Source: Nematostella vectensis (Eukaryota > Cnidaria > Anthozoa > Actiniaria > Edwardsiidae). Taken from it: a stretch of DNA of 64,000 nucleotides. The notes under the pieces were generated by a model. It saw nothing but the letters and a program-made list of their open reading frames with translations. It was not told the DNA's origin and did not search any database. Location of the stretch: contig NC_064034.1 of assembly GCF_932526225.1 (NCBI RefSeq), positions 15,884,887 to 15,948,886 on the forward strand. The letters run 5' to 3'. Positions 52,710 to 64,000 of the stretch are shown here, one piece after another (positions within the stretch are counted from its first letter, which is position 1; each line of letters opens with the position of its first letter). Both the position numbers and the translations under genes were made by a program.

Positions 52710-55435
52710 GGCACCCCCGACGGGACGTTCGAGCAGTTAGACATGGATCTTTCGATAGAGGAGAAGTTGTATATGGAACAGATGCGGGTTACTGAACTCG
52801 TAGCGTAGTTGAAAACACAAGGAGCTTCCTCTGAGGAATATCTTGTTCCTGTGGCAAAACTAGCCGAAGAGTATGAGAAGAAATTCGGATCGCCCCTGAA
52901 GTTTTTAAGAAGTAATTTGTGAAGCTTGAGTCTTTCTTACGACATTGCTGTGGACTACAAGTCGAAGGAGACGAAGTTCGTTCTGTGCATGTCCCTTAAT
53001 AATAACGCGAGCGTGAAACAACATCAAATCCTACCGCGTCTTCGATTCTCACCCATTTACGTGTTTAGCGCGAATAAGGACAAAGGCGTTTCATACAGAG
53101 TATGGAGGTTCGAAGTCGAGAGTATGGTTCAAGGCGGCCTTTATGCGACGGAGGTGATTTCCGAACAGATCCGCCGTCCACTACAGGGGTAAGCGAAAAC
53201 CAAACTCGTGGGATTAGGGGTCGCCTCGACGACCACGTGAGGCTCGCTTACGTAAGGAATACAGAACTCTTGCCGGACGAAAGCGCCGTTGAGAGGCAAC
53301 TGCGTATGCTTTTCTGGGCAGGCTTGTATCCTGAGATCAAAGACAAAGCAAGACACCGTAAAGACACGTGCAAAAGCTTTTCTGAGCTTATCACTGCAGC
53401 TCGATACGGAGAAAAATAGCTCTCCTCGACCAAGGCCCCAAAACGCGTGGTCCGATCCAATGTTACCGTCAAAGCCGAACCACAGGAAGCCCGTGAAAGT
53501 AACAAGAAACAAAAACCCGAATGGATAGCAGAATTCTGCGCAGGTTTCTCAAGAGAGGTTAGAGGAGTCTTGAAGGAAACCCTTGAGGGGGGCCTGGGGC
53601 CCTGGGCCAATGAGAGTGCTCCGCTGGATTCTGACGTGGGACGAGCCCCTATCGCGAGAGGGCGGCGGGCTCAAGAGCCTAATGGCGACCGCCCGACCTG
53701 CTACAACTGTGGAGAACGGGGTCACGTGGCCATTGGCTGCAGAAACCCCCCGCAGTTCCGTAACCAGGGAAACAGACCACCTCAGCAGTTCGGTAACCAG
53801 TGAAACGGACAGAGGCCTCTGCCATGGGGCAATTACAGGCCTTAAACAATTCGGACAGTACCCCACCTGTTGGAATTAGTGCCCGAGAATTACCAAGCGA
53901 GCTAATTGGCGAAGCAAATGTGTGTGTGGCCTTTGCAGATGGCAATGCTGGCTTGGCGATGCTCAAAACAGGCAGTAAGGTAACATCGGTTTTCGAATCA
54001 TTCTACAAACGCTATTTGTTGCATTGTGCTGTGAAACCAATCAGTGATCTGATACTTGTTGTTGGCGCCGGCGGCCAGGATGTACGATTTATAGGCTACA
54101 TATCGGTAGCATTTTTTTCCTGTAGAAGAAATTGGAACTAATGAGACGTTTGAAACACTGGCACTAGTGGTACACAATAATAAGTACAATTCCCGTGTGC
54201 CTTTTGTGATCGGCACTAATTTGTCACTTAGATGTAGGCGGAGCTGTCAGATGGCTCAATGAAATGGCGTCAACACCCTCCAACCAATGCTTAGGACTTG
54301 CAGACTTTCCTGGGTTTCGCCGGATACTACCGTACCTTTGCCAAACGTTTCTCGGTTATCCCCGAACCTCTCAACAAGCTGTTACGGGTACAGGCAGGAA
54401 GGAAGCGCCAGTTCGTCTGGACAGCGGAATGTCAGAGCACGTTTGAATGCTTAATCAACAGGGTTTGCTCTAGCGCAGTCCTTGCCTTCCCTGATTTTAA
54501 TAAGCCTTTTGTTCTGCATACAGATGCTTCTGGCGAGGGCATTGGAGCAGCTCTGTATCAACTCCAAGAAGATGGTATTCCAAGGGTAATTGCGTATGGC
54601 AGTAGGTCGTTGTCAGCAGTGGAAAGTAGATACTACGCGTCCAGTCGTGAATTCCTTTCGCTAAAGTGGGCCATGACAGAGAAATTCCACAACAACTAGT
54701 ACGGACGCCAGTTTCATGTGATAACAGATAGTAACCTGCTGACCTACCTACTGACGAGTGCCAAGCTTAGTGCTAGTAATCATCGTTGGCTTTCTGCAAT
54801 TTCTTCATTTGACTTTACTATCAGCTACCGGCCAGGGAAATCGTGCGGGACGCCGACGGTTTGTCCAGGATGCCACAAGCAGACAACTCATGCTCTCCAC
54901 CAGAGTCGAACAGAGAGGACTTTTTACGACCATTCTTAGACAGGCTGCTACCTTTGTAATGTTCCGTGCTTTATAGAAGATGAAGGATAGTGGAGGATGG
55001 ATAGCGGAATAACGTACTCCAAGGGTAGTGATTGAATAGTGTTTATTGATAGTCGAGCTAAAGCTTATACGTGATTACAAATGGGTGCGGTTATCTAGTA
55101 TTGATTACAATGTCAATCAAATAATACAATAGGCTATTATTATTACAACCTTTTGGAGCACAACCAGAAGTGTTTTTCCTCGATGAGTTGTAAGTGTTAG
55201 GTGACGCTCATGTAGCAACGACGCCGCCTCTCTGCCAGCAGCAGCAAAGTGCTCCAAGCTTAGTAGTTACTCCCGCTGGATGGTCACGACACCAGAAAGA
55301 GGAACCAGTCATACAGAAGGTGATACACGCAGTAAAAACCAATGAGCAAACAACTAGCAGAGAAGAAAAAGCTGCTATCCAACGCATTTGGAAGGAAAAG
55401 GATCGCTTGGTTATCCGAAGCGAAGTAGCGAAGTA
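52710..55435 (+). pseudogene. Ty3/Gypsy retrotransposon remnant 2
   Basis: A primer-binding-like tggcacccccgacggga is followed by a gag start at 52743 (MDLSIEEKLYMEQMRVTELV, then a stop). Further gag follows (GRLDDHVRLAYVRNTELLPD, 53220 on) and one zinc knuckle, CYNCGERGHVAIGC, at about 53698. A protease-like segment has KTGSKVTSV at about 53965, where the usual catalytic Asp is absent. Most of RT is deleted around 54240. The RT end and RNase H follow at 54298-54940: LGFAGYYRTFAKRF, FVLHTDASGEGIGAALYQL, YYASSREFLSLKWA, NHRWLSAISSFDFTISYRPG. After a ~220-bp unrelated stretch (about 55010-55230), a pre-integrase piece appears (EEKAAIQRIWKEKDRLVIRS). Many frame breaks are present. Confidence 0.8.
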
Positions 55436-55439
55436 GTGA

Positions 55440-56065
55440 CTTGCCAATGACTACCATGACTTGCCATAGACTACCACGGACTACCATAGACTTTCATTGA
55501 CTACCATGGACTGCCATACTATGCAATGGCAAGTCAAGGCAGTTCACCACCATGTACTGCCATATAATGTCATTGACTACCATGGATTGCCATAGATTAC
55601 CATAGACTGCCATGACATCCCACTACATGGACTGCCATTGACTACCATGTACTGTACTGCCGTGACATACATACCGTTGACTACCATGGACTGTACTGCC
55701 GTGACATACATACCATTGACTACCATGTACTGTACTGCCGTGACATACATACCATTGACTACCATGTACTGTACTGCTGTGACATACATACCATTGACTA
55801 CCATGTACTGTACTGCCGTGACATACATACCATTGACTACCATGTACTGTACTGCCGTGACATACATACCATTGACTACCATGTACTGTACTGCCGTGAC
55901 ATACATACCATTGACTACCATGTACTGTACTGCCGTGACATACATACCATTGACTACCATGTACTGTACTGCCGTGACATACATACCATTGACTACCATG
56001 GACTGTACTGCCGTGACATACATACCATTGACTACCATGGACTGTCATGACCTGCGATTGACTAC
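55440..56065. repeat. 39-bp minisatellite with degenerate short-unit leader
   Basis: From about 55640 there are ten or so copies of accatgtactgtactgccg then tgacatacataccattgact, 39 bp each. The part at 55440-55640 consists of irregular 10-15-bp pieces (gactaccatgg, actgccata), the apparent building blocks. Since 39 is a multiple of three, all three long ORFs (two on minus, one on plus) are artefacts of the repeat. Confidence 0.9.
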
Positions 56066-59000
56066 TGTTGTGTGCTTGGTGTAACAACCACCTTTAATGG
56101 ACTGCCAAAATATGTCAAGTCTAAGGGAGGTTTGTGTTTTAATTGACAATGGTTGATTATGGACATAATATAATTCAACTATAATAACAACAAAAATGTA
56201 AGTTATTATAACCATTACTCCAAATCATTCACAAATCTTAAAAAGCTTAGAATAAACTTTACCTGTCCTGGAAGATTACAAGTTTTGTCACCACCACAAT
56301 GAGCCACAGCCATTTCCCTGAAAAAATAAAATACAGTTAAGGCGGCTCATTAGTAATTCTTTATAGCATTTTTTCGAATTTACTCATAATAGAATTTACA
56401 TCTAAAAGTCTCAAATCTCATCTGATTCCATTCATGGTATTTAATCATCGGTATTTGATGTGCTTCTGTTTCATTTTAATATTTTTTTAAATATATATAT
56501 ATTTTTTATGATGTGAGCTGTTGTTATTTGAGTTACCATAGCAACAAAACAATGAAAGACATTGCACTGTGCTTTGCTAGCGAGTTGTAATTATAATCAA
56601 GTTTAATCTGTGAAAGTAAGAAAAAATTATATTGACAAGTTTTATTTGTACAGCCCTGAATGCAAAAATTATCATCTTGAAAGTATTGCACCTAAAATAT
56701 GCCGGTTGTTTAACTATACATAAAATGAGATCAGAAGCTTGCAGCAAATTATAAATTGGCACGATAATTGGTCCGATAAATATGCTGCAATTCAACAGAT
56801 TCAGATTTTAAATAGAGTATTTCTTTGCAGAAATATGTCCGTAAATGTAGAAGATAAAAAAGGCAACAAAAAATATAATAATTGTAAATATCTCAAAATC
56901 TAACTTTCAGATTTTTTTAAAACTTCAAATATGTGAAGGCAAACGTCATAAGTTTTGACCAAGGAGTATGGTTTTAAAATAATTTTTAGCGTGGTGTATT
57001 TGCAAAAATCTAAAAACACATTAATCATTGTTTCGTCGCTACGGTAACTCAAAAAACAACAGCTCACATATTTTCTAAAAATTCAATGATTACTTGATAA
57101 AAAAAATGGACTTAATCTTAAATTCCAAGCTTTGGGCAAACGGAAACTGTAGCCCTTAAAAAATGAGTGGTATATCTACTAGAAAACTGCAGGCAGCTTC
57201 CTTAGAACAGACCAGAATTTTATGAACTTTCCAATATATTTCCCAAAATAACGGATGATTGTTCTTTAAATTTGGGGAGAGACATCAATTATACTAAGGC
57301 ATGATGGGGATCATAGTGGGAAGTCTAAACTGACCATGTAAAATTTTTGCAGCATACTCCATTTTCTACCTTTGCTTCGGGCAACATTGCGATACCCTAG
57401 ACAGTTTGTTTTGAGCAGATACACCTTTTTGTTGTTTTCAGCCCATGAAAGCTTAGCGGTTGTCTTTATATTATGCAAAGGACAGAGGTATAAATAATTT
57501 TCATTAGACATGACGAAAAAGAGAATTCGTACAATTATTATTTAGATTTGGAATCCTCTTGAGAAGTCAATGTCCTGGCTTAAAAATAAACAATTAAGCA
57601 ATTCCCTGTAATCCCCTTTTTAGTGGAGCTTAGGGGAACCAACAATACAGTTACTCACCCTCTCTCTATCCCGTAAAACAATAACCAGAATGAAGTGGTA
57701 TTTACCTGTTCTCTATCCTGAGCCAAAAAACGTGTATGTTCAATGGAACCCTCTAATTATTCATGTTGTGGACCTGGGAGACATTTGCATGTGCAGAGAC
57801 ATTTTGCAAGGGAAAAACAGGGCGTTATATTGTTATGCAGCATTCCACAGAAAACATGAATTAAATTAGACGAGATTTGAGACTACTGGACATCAATTTT
57901 ATAATGAGTAAATTGAAAAAAAATGCTATTGAGAATTACTAAAGACTCTAATTATACTATTTCCATTTCAGCGGATAGTGGCTTAAAAAATATCTAACTC
58001 GAACCTTCAGCTCTCGGTAGATAATTTGCCACTGTAAAACCTCAATGGAAATGTTAAAATTGTTTTAGTATATAAAACGAGCTTTTAAGAAACACTTGCA
58101 AATCGGCTGTTACACCTGCAATTTTGCTTGATTTCGGGGTGCAGGAAAGTATCCACCTCCTAGAAGGTATATATATTGCATTTTATCCTGAGTTTCCCGA
58201 GTTTTATATACTAATCTAGCTTATACTAATTGCAGATATAGCTTGAATATAGAGAATAATGGCAGATTTGAATTCATGCGTGTTCACAGGGGGGTGCGCA
58301 GAGTGCGCATGCAACTACCCTTGGCGGCCAAAAGGAGGTCATTTCTTATTAAGGAATCTTCAATACCATGCATTTTATATGATGCCTATGACTGTGCACC
58401 CCCCCCCCCCCCAGCCAGCCAATTCTGGGTACGCACCTGGATGTAATTTACAGTTTAGTTAGTGATGTCAATGTAAGTTCATGTGAGGGTGGCAGTAGAT
58501 ATTGTTAGGTGGATCAACCCTATAAAATCGTAACATATAAACTTTTCCCCTTCTCTTAAGTTTAAAATAATAATTTCACACGTGAAAACAAACGTTGACG
58601 CGTTTACATCTACACCGAATAAGCCATACTTAAATGCTTCCTTTCAGAGTCTTAATGTAAAGGTCATGTTGCCTTCTATATCGTTTAACTGGTTGACTGC
58701 AACCGGCTAATACAATAGAGTTTATAGGAAGGTAGTTCCAGGTATGCGTAAATGATGCTTCTTACAGCGAAAAATAAACTAGGAAGTTCGAGGTCTTTTT
58801 GTATTTCCAAACAAATTCGTTCGTTACCCACCTTTGAATGTATTACCGTCTCCATTGGTATTTAAAACCTCCCATCCTAGCCAACCTCATTTCATTCATA
58901 TCTCCTACTTCCTTAGCTGATAAACACGAAAGAGAAATCGAGCTAAAATAGAAATCGTCTCTCGTCCCTAAGATCGCTTGGTGCAATGAGAAAGGCGGGA

Positions 59001-59461
59001 AAAAAACATGGACTTATGGGTAGACCAAGATTCCCTCGAGCACAGGAAGCCCAAATGTTTAATGCACTTTGAACAACCTTTTCGGCTTCCTGTGGTTTCT
59101 GTGTTTTCTCCGCTCCAAATGTCTGCCATCTTACATTCCGTGGCTAAAAGTCCAATTTGGGCACTTCTAAATAATTTCTTCATTTGTTTTTTTTTTACTG
59201 TTTTTGGCATTAATTTATCTCAGTTTGGGGGATCATTGTATTTTTATTTTCGAGCGAAAAAAAAATGATAATCAAATCAATTTTTTTAGATTAAAATTGA
59301 TATAAATCGATAAGTAATTTATAGCTAGAATGAGCAGAATTAATTGATATCAATCGACAACAGTCGATAGCGGGTAAATTATTAGAGATACTATGAAGTA
59401 GTTACATGAAGTAGTCACCTATACTAGCATGCACTGTCTCTCTTATCGCGGGCTCACCAAG
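56066..59461. other. Mostly unannotated AT-rich DNA upstream of RIMOC1
   Basis: Apart from the candidate micro-exon at 56263-56317, no gene is recognised. A 66-codon minus ORF at 57511-57311 (SWAENNKKVYLLKTNCLGYR) and a 53-codon minus ORF starting at 59129 (MADIWSGENTETTG) look protein-like but have no supporting family or clear splice sites. Confidence 0.35.
56263..56317 (-). CDS. Candidate micro-exon (MAVAHCGGDKTCNLPGQ)
   Basis: On minus, a strong acceptor (tattttttcag) and a donor (ACAG|GTAAAG) enclose 55 bp that opens with an ATG and reads MAVAHCGGDKTCNLPGQ. I found no partner exons, so it may be a chance splice-site pair. Confidence 0.25.
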
Positions 59462-62400
59462 ATGGCGGCCTGTATGGTCCAAAATGATTCCTTGGAAGAA
59501 AACTTTCGTAAACGGATCGCAGATTTGTCGAAGGAATGCAACACCCTTCAGAAAGAAAACCTAGGTAAATACGTATTTTGCTGATATTTTGCATAGTGGT
59601 GTCCTGGAGCTGTAGAATTTAGATCAGAGACGACCTTGGCATTGGAGAACAACAATTTGTGTGTGCTTCGGTTTCCCTTGGATCTTTGCTTTCGTATTAA
59701 ACTATGCTAGGGAATCGAAGTTTGAGTTTCCAATCAAGAGTATCCTCCCACCCTGATGCTACTTGTGTTCTCTAAAATCGCTTCGCCTTGTTAGTAGTGT
59801 TGTTCATAGCGTCCTGTTAGAGATAACGCCAAATATCATACTGTATGTTACCTAAAGTTTTGATTGACAATGGCAACCTTGGCAATAATTGCATAATATT
59901 TCCGGATATCCCAAGTGTGTGTGGGCCAGATCTCAAAGTACTTCAAAATCACTAACAATTCTTTCAGCCCTTTTGATAGATTGGATCTTGATTGTATTCA
60001 TGTGTGTATATATGCACATGTATAAAGAAGTGGGTAATTTATTAGTAACAAATTCCAGCTACAATCGTGCCCTTCGCACGCTTGCTGTATTACAGTATGA
60101 TATTTGGCGGTATAACAGGACACTATGAACAACGCTACTAACGCTACTATCCGAAACCTTCAACGGAAATGGGATACAAATTGCATATTGAATGAATGTC
60201 AAATATGCGTGAAATAACGTAGCGCACTTGCCATTACTGAAATTATTTTGGCAAGTCACAACGGAATGTTTAATCGCCTCGCCTTGCGTTTTGTGCATTG
60301 AATTATCAATTGCTGCTATTATCGCCTTTACCTACTGACAGAACCTGTTACTGATCAACATCGGTAGTGGCAATATAAAGGAAAGTATTAAAAGACAAAC
60401 CACCAGTCACGTTTGGACAGAGAGAGAAAAAAAAACCGGATTCGGATTTCTGTAGAGATTAGAACAAAAATAAATCGTAATCCTTGTACATCCCTACCCC
60501 TATACCTTACGCTCACTCCTTAACTTAAGTAACTGTAACTAGTAAGGCGATGTTATCTGAAGTTTTGATTGACAACGGCAACTTTGGCTAGGCCATAATT
60601 GCATATTATTTCCGGATATCTCAAGTGTGTCGGGCCAGATCTTGAACTTTTAATTGCTTTGAAATCTTCAAAGTACTTTAAAATCACTTACAATTGTTTC
60701 AGATTGGATTTTGATTGTATTCACTCAGCCCATGAAGTGGGTAGTTTATTAGTAACAAATTCCAGCTACAATTGTGCCCTTTGCACGCTTGCAGTATTAC
60801 AGTAATGATATTTGGCGTTATCTCTAACAGGCGCTATGAACAACTCTACTAGCAAGACGCTCTCCTAAACAAGGTTTTTTTTTGTTTCTTATTCGGAAGT
60901 TTCAACGGAAATCGGAACGCTAAACCTAAGAAGGCTAAAACTACGAACGCTTGCATGTGTTATGTACCTCTAACGAGAAGCGCTTCTAAAACAAGGGTTT
61001 TTTGTTACTAATCCGATACAAATGGACATAAAATTGCATATGACAGAATGTCAAATGTGTGTGAAATAACGTAGCACATCTGCGCTTAGTGATGTCGTCT
61101 TAGCATTTCACAACGGAATATTTTTTTTTGGTTCAGATTAGAAAGGAAATAAATGGTGATCCTAGTATGACATCCCTACCCCTATAACCAAGCAAAATAT
61201 ACTTGTTCCGCCGGTTCTGCTGGTTCCGGCGGTTCCTCTTTTTAGTAATGCCTAGAAAATACAGTGAATGTATCAGAAGTACCAAGATAGCTAATGCAGG
61301 AGAATACAGTAAATGTATAGATATTTATTTAAATATATTAATTATTAAAGATATTAATTAAATATTATATAAATATTAGGCTTGAGAAAAGGATCAAAAT
61401 CTTGAGACTCCCACCTAATGCGTGAGAGTCAATAGCTATGGTAAGTGCAGTCCTAATACAGTACTTATCAGTTTATCCAAAATTTATACAACAACACTCG
61501 CAAATCGCATGCACTGATTGGTTTAGGGGTATTAGAGGACACATGCATGCTTGGCATCAGCATGCTTGCTCTCACAAAAACTAGATTGTAATGTAAGAAA
61601 ACGTTTTTGTTGTTGTATAAAACAAATAGACTTGACTTCGTCTCGTTGCATACTTTTTCGTTCATGACAGGCTGTGACGTCATCTATGCAGCTCTGAATA
61701 AAAATGGTGAAATTTCGGCATAGAACCACAATTGCCCTGGAGCGTGCTAAACAAAAGAAGTTTGGCAAATTTTGGTTAGATTATTTTCCATTAGTTCATT
61801 ACATTTTTCTTGTCTATTTAGTATATTATTATATTATTTTAAGCTTTTTTTCTTTTATTTGATATTTATTAGCCTCCAAAATCTCACATTAAGTTAAAAT
61901 TGAATGAAGAAATGTGGTGATGTCCCCTTTTCCTGTTTGGGCTGTGGTAAGGGATCGCTAGACTGTATCAGGGCAGGAGAGGCTTGCAGTAGAAAGGTTC
62001 TGTACTTGTCTTAAACTCAAAAAGCCAGATTTCCTACCCTTTTACCTGCCTTGGCCATTTTTTTCTCCTGAATCTTGTTTCTAACATCCTTTTATTGTTT
62101 GTCTTTGTAAAGATCTGAGTGAACAGCAGCTCTTATTAAAAGCATCATCAAAATGTCACAGGTGCCTTAAGACCTTAGAAAAAAGGTTAGACATAATGCA
62201 ATTTCAATTCTTAAGCCATATATTGTACTTGCTCTTTATCTTCCTAATTATAAACTTGTAATATTTTTAAGCAAACATAAGTTAACCGAGCAGTCCTGGT
62301 ATTCCATACTAAGAGAGTATGCTCAGGTAAGTAGGCACATTTTTTCATCTTTTATTTTTATTAAGTAAAAAGTTAAATAGATGGGAAAGACACTATTTAG

Positions 62401-63460
62401 ATAAAGGAAATGACATTCTCAACATGTAAGAAAATGTTATCTTTTGTATCTCTTGTATCTTGCACTAAAAAGTCTTAATAATTATTTGGAATGCTGATTG
62501 TCAAAAATGAATTTTATTTGAGTCCGAAGATGCTGGATTTCATTAAAAGGGGAGATTCAAGGAGGGGTAGGATTGGCAGTTTCTCAGCAACACCCCTCCC
62601 CCATTCTTATTTGTATTATCCACCCCTTTTCATGTTCATTTTCTAGCTTTTCCAACTTTTTTTAAAGAGCAAGCCTGGATCCTGTCAAGTGCATTATTAT
62701 AGATTGATGTTTTTTTTAATCATTATTAGTTTTAAAATGTGATTATTAGAGAGTTGTTTTGACATTGTATTTTTGTTATGACTATCCCAGTTGAGCAACA
62801 CATTCAGTTACCCCAATTTTTTGCATGCTATTTGTGATGTTTTTTAAGGCTGTGATGGATCAGACATACATTTTAGAGTGTCGGCTAGTAAATGAGGAAT
62901 TCCCTGACAATAGCTACAAGGATAGACTATCAAATATTTTAGGTAAACATGACATTATTGGAATTTTATATTAATTTTTCAATCCAATTCACATTTTCAG
63001 TTTTTTTCTTTAACAGATCAACTAAGACACCCTGAAGAGTTTGCTGCTATGTTGGTAGACTCAAATGAAAGCCAAACAAAGGTTGGATCATTATTCTCTA
63101 CCTGCTGTTCAAGGAATTATTTTTAATATTTTCTCATGTAATACATATATAATTTATAGCTCCAAATCCATAAAAAACACCTTACAGTATATAACAGCCT
63201 AGGACCTGGTATTATTTTGGATTCCTGTAGCCTTAAGACAAAGAGGCTTGATTTTTGTCCAACTCTTATCGACGGCAGAAAACCCTGTTCGCAGTACCTG
63301 CAACTAGGTATTATGTTTTCCTCTGTAGACAATAGAAGCTCTAGGAGTTGAAGTTTTGGAGTGTCTTCACTGGAGAAGAGGTGCTCTAATGTATATGCTT
63401 TGCCACACAATATATGAGGACCAGGAAAGATTGAAACATAATACTGCTACCTTTGTGAAG
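59462..63460 (+). CDS. RIMOC1: RIMOC1 (C5orf51) homologue, exons 1-6, 3' end beyond the window
   Basis: Six exons join in perfect phase: 59462-59564, 62113-62185, 62272-62326, 62849-62942, 63017-63081 and 63329-63460, 174 codons in all. The start AAGATGGCGGCC is the first Met. The residues LTEQSWYSILREYAQ, then AVMDQTYILECRLVNEEFPD, and VLECLHWRRGALMYMLCHTI match the vertebrate protein's 'AILDMTYFEENKLVDEDFP' and 'LLECLSWRRGALLYM' blocks. RIMOC1 binds Rab7A and the Mon1-Ccz1 exchange factor and acts in late endosome/mitophagy traffic. Donors are GTAAAT, GTTAGA, GTAAGT, GTAAAC, GTTGGA and GTATGT; two are weak. The vertebrate protein is about 290 residues, so the C-terminal third is missing to the right. 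Intron 1 (2.5 kb) holds two related MITEs. The last 540 bp of the window are intron. Confidence 0.85.
59790..60142. mobile_element. MITE in RIMOC1 intron 1 (copy 1)
   Basis: The left end gttagtagtgttgttcatag then cgtcctgttagagataacgcc is inverted at the right as ggcggtataacagga then cactatgaacaacgctac. The TIRs are about 45 bp with few mismatches. The interior includes gttttgattgacaatggcaac. Confidence 0.75.
60540..60853. mobile_element. MITE in RIMOC1 intron 1 (copy 2, left end eroded)
   Basis: It shares the interior of copy 1 (gttttgattgacaacggcaa, tccggatatctcaagtgtgt, aattccagctacaattgtgccc). It keeps the right TIR (atatttggcgttatctctaa then caggcgctatgaacaac). The left TIR is truncated. 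The right TIR matches copy 1's left TIR better than its right TIR. Confidence 0.7.
60854..62112. other. RIMOC1 intron 1, remainder
   Basis: No other gene is seen. A ccggttctgctggttccggcgg tandem patch lies at about 61208. ORFs at 61468-61768 on minus are unsupported. Confidence 0.5.
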
Positions 63461-63810
63461 GTATGTATCTCAACTTAAATACAAAGAAAAGAGCCTTTTG
63501 CTAGCAGTGAAAGATTGACTTTGTACTAAAGTTCATATTGCCAAGATATGGGGCTTCTTATTCATGGATATTATATGGAAATTTCTAAAGTTTGGCAAAC
63601 AACTATGTCTCGGCCAGCTTAGGGAGGGGATGCACATACCCCTTTTCCCAACCCTAGCTTTGCACCTTTGTGCATTATAAGAACAGTGAGCCATTCTTTT
63701 TGTCCATCCCCCCTGTTCAGAGTAACCCTGTTTCTTATACCTTTCATTTTCCACTACCCATTGAGATTCATACCCAGGCTATTGTTTTTGTATTGTATTT
63801 TATAAATAAA

Positions 63811-64000
63811 ACGTGATTAGCCTTTCAGACATCCTGTAAATCAAACAATATATTTATTGCTATTTGCATAAACAGACAGTTCACCTGATGGACACAATAT
63901 TTATTTCCCAGAAGGAAGAACGCTTTTATTGGGGAACGGATTAGGAAAGATCTTAGCCATCTCGAACTTTAGTCACTCAACAACAATTTGCACAAATTTA
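63811..64000. repeat. Sequence matching the 3' flank of glycosyltransferase copy B
   Basis: aaacgtgatta (63811) and the block tttatttcccagaaggaaga, then atctcgaactttagtcactc and aacaacaatttgcacaaatt match 17917-18145 in order, with indels. In copy B this flank lies about 330 bp before the terminal exon. Confidence 0.65.

Noticed and set aside
55577-56087. Three ~150-codon ORFs, two on minus and one on plus
   Set aside because: They are products of a 39-bp tandem repeat, whose divisibility by three keeps all frames open.
58243-58462. Two overlapping 67-codon ORFs starting at ATGGCAGATTTG
   Set aside because: They run through a gtgcgcagagtgcgcatgca repeat and a poly-C run, with no family resemblance or splice support.

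Overview
This is a eukaryotic, AT-rich, intron-bearing and very transposon-rich window. The element set (BEL/Pao, Ty3/Gypsy, Penelope-like, Helentron-like, non-LTR retrotransposons, MITEs, satellites), the short exons and the 'AAGATGGCGGCC'-style gene starts suggest an early-branching metazoan. An anthozoan cnidarian such as a sea anemone is my best guess. That is an impression from sequence style, not a demonstrated identification.

Layout. 1-1330: minus-strand non-LTR retrotransposon fragment. 2323-6755: minus-strand beta-1,4-N-acetylgalactosaminyltransferase 3/4-like gene (copy A), with a frameshift in its PA14 exon. 7.1-9.6 kb: a LINE RT fragment, a hammerhead-like motif and a 105-bp satellite. 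9.6-17.5 kb: MITEs, an 812-bp TIR element with an 8-bp target-site duplication, a THAP exon, a decayed PIN-like nuclease fragment and a 48-bp satellite. 18.3-28.0 kb: second B4GALNT3/4-like gene (copy B). Its last exon exists twice because a ~2.2-kb block was duplicated around a 117-bp satellite with trimeric higher-order structure. The block ends in a canonical hammerhead ribozyme motif. 28.2-32.5 kb: LINE fragment, hammerhead-like motif, a possible small spliced transcript and a diverged local duplication. 32.8-34.3 kb: Penelope-like element whose RT half is inverted relative to its GIY-YIG half. 34.6-36.2 kb: GACAWTCATT subrepeats, then a PIF1 helicase plus endonuclease (Helentron-like) fragment. 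37.5-39.5 kb: Gypsy remnant. 41,355-48,650: nearly complete BEL/Pao element with identical-looking LTRs and a 5-bp TSD. 49-52 kb: tandem noncoding repeats and a pogo-like MITE. 52.7-55.4 kb: a second Gypsy remnant, then a 39-bp satellite to 56.1 kb. 59,462-63,460: the first six exons of a RIMOC1 (C5orf51) homologue on the plus strand, running off the right edge.

The host genes are a Golgi-type glycosyltransferase pair and a predicted Rab7/Mon1-Ccz1 partner. I see no functional link between them. Copies A and B, with their 5' flanks and LINE fragments, are one tandem segmental duplication. Each copy carries a different lesion. Sequence like the 3' flank of copy B reappears in the last 190 bases of the window, so a third unit may lie just beyond the right edge.
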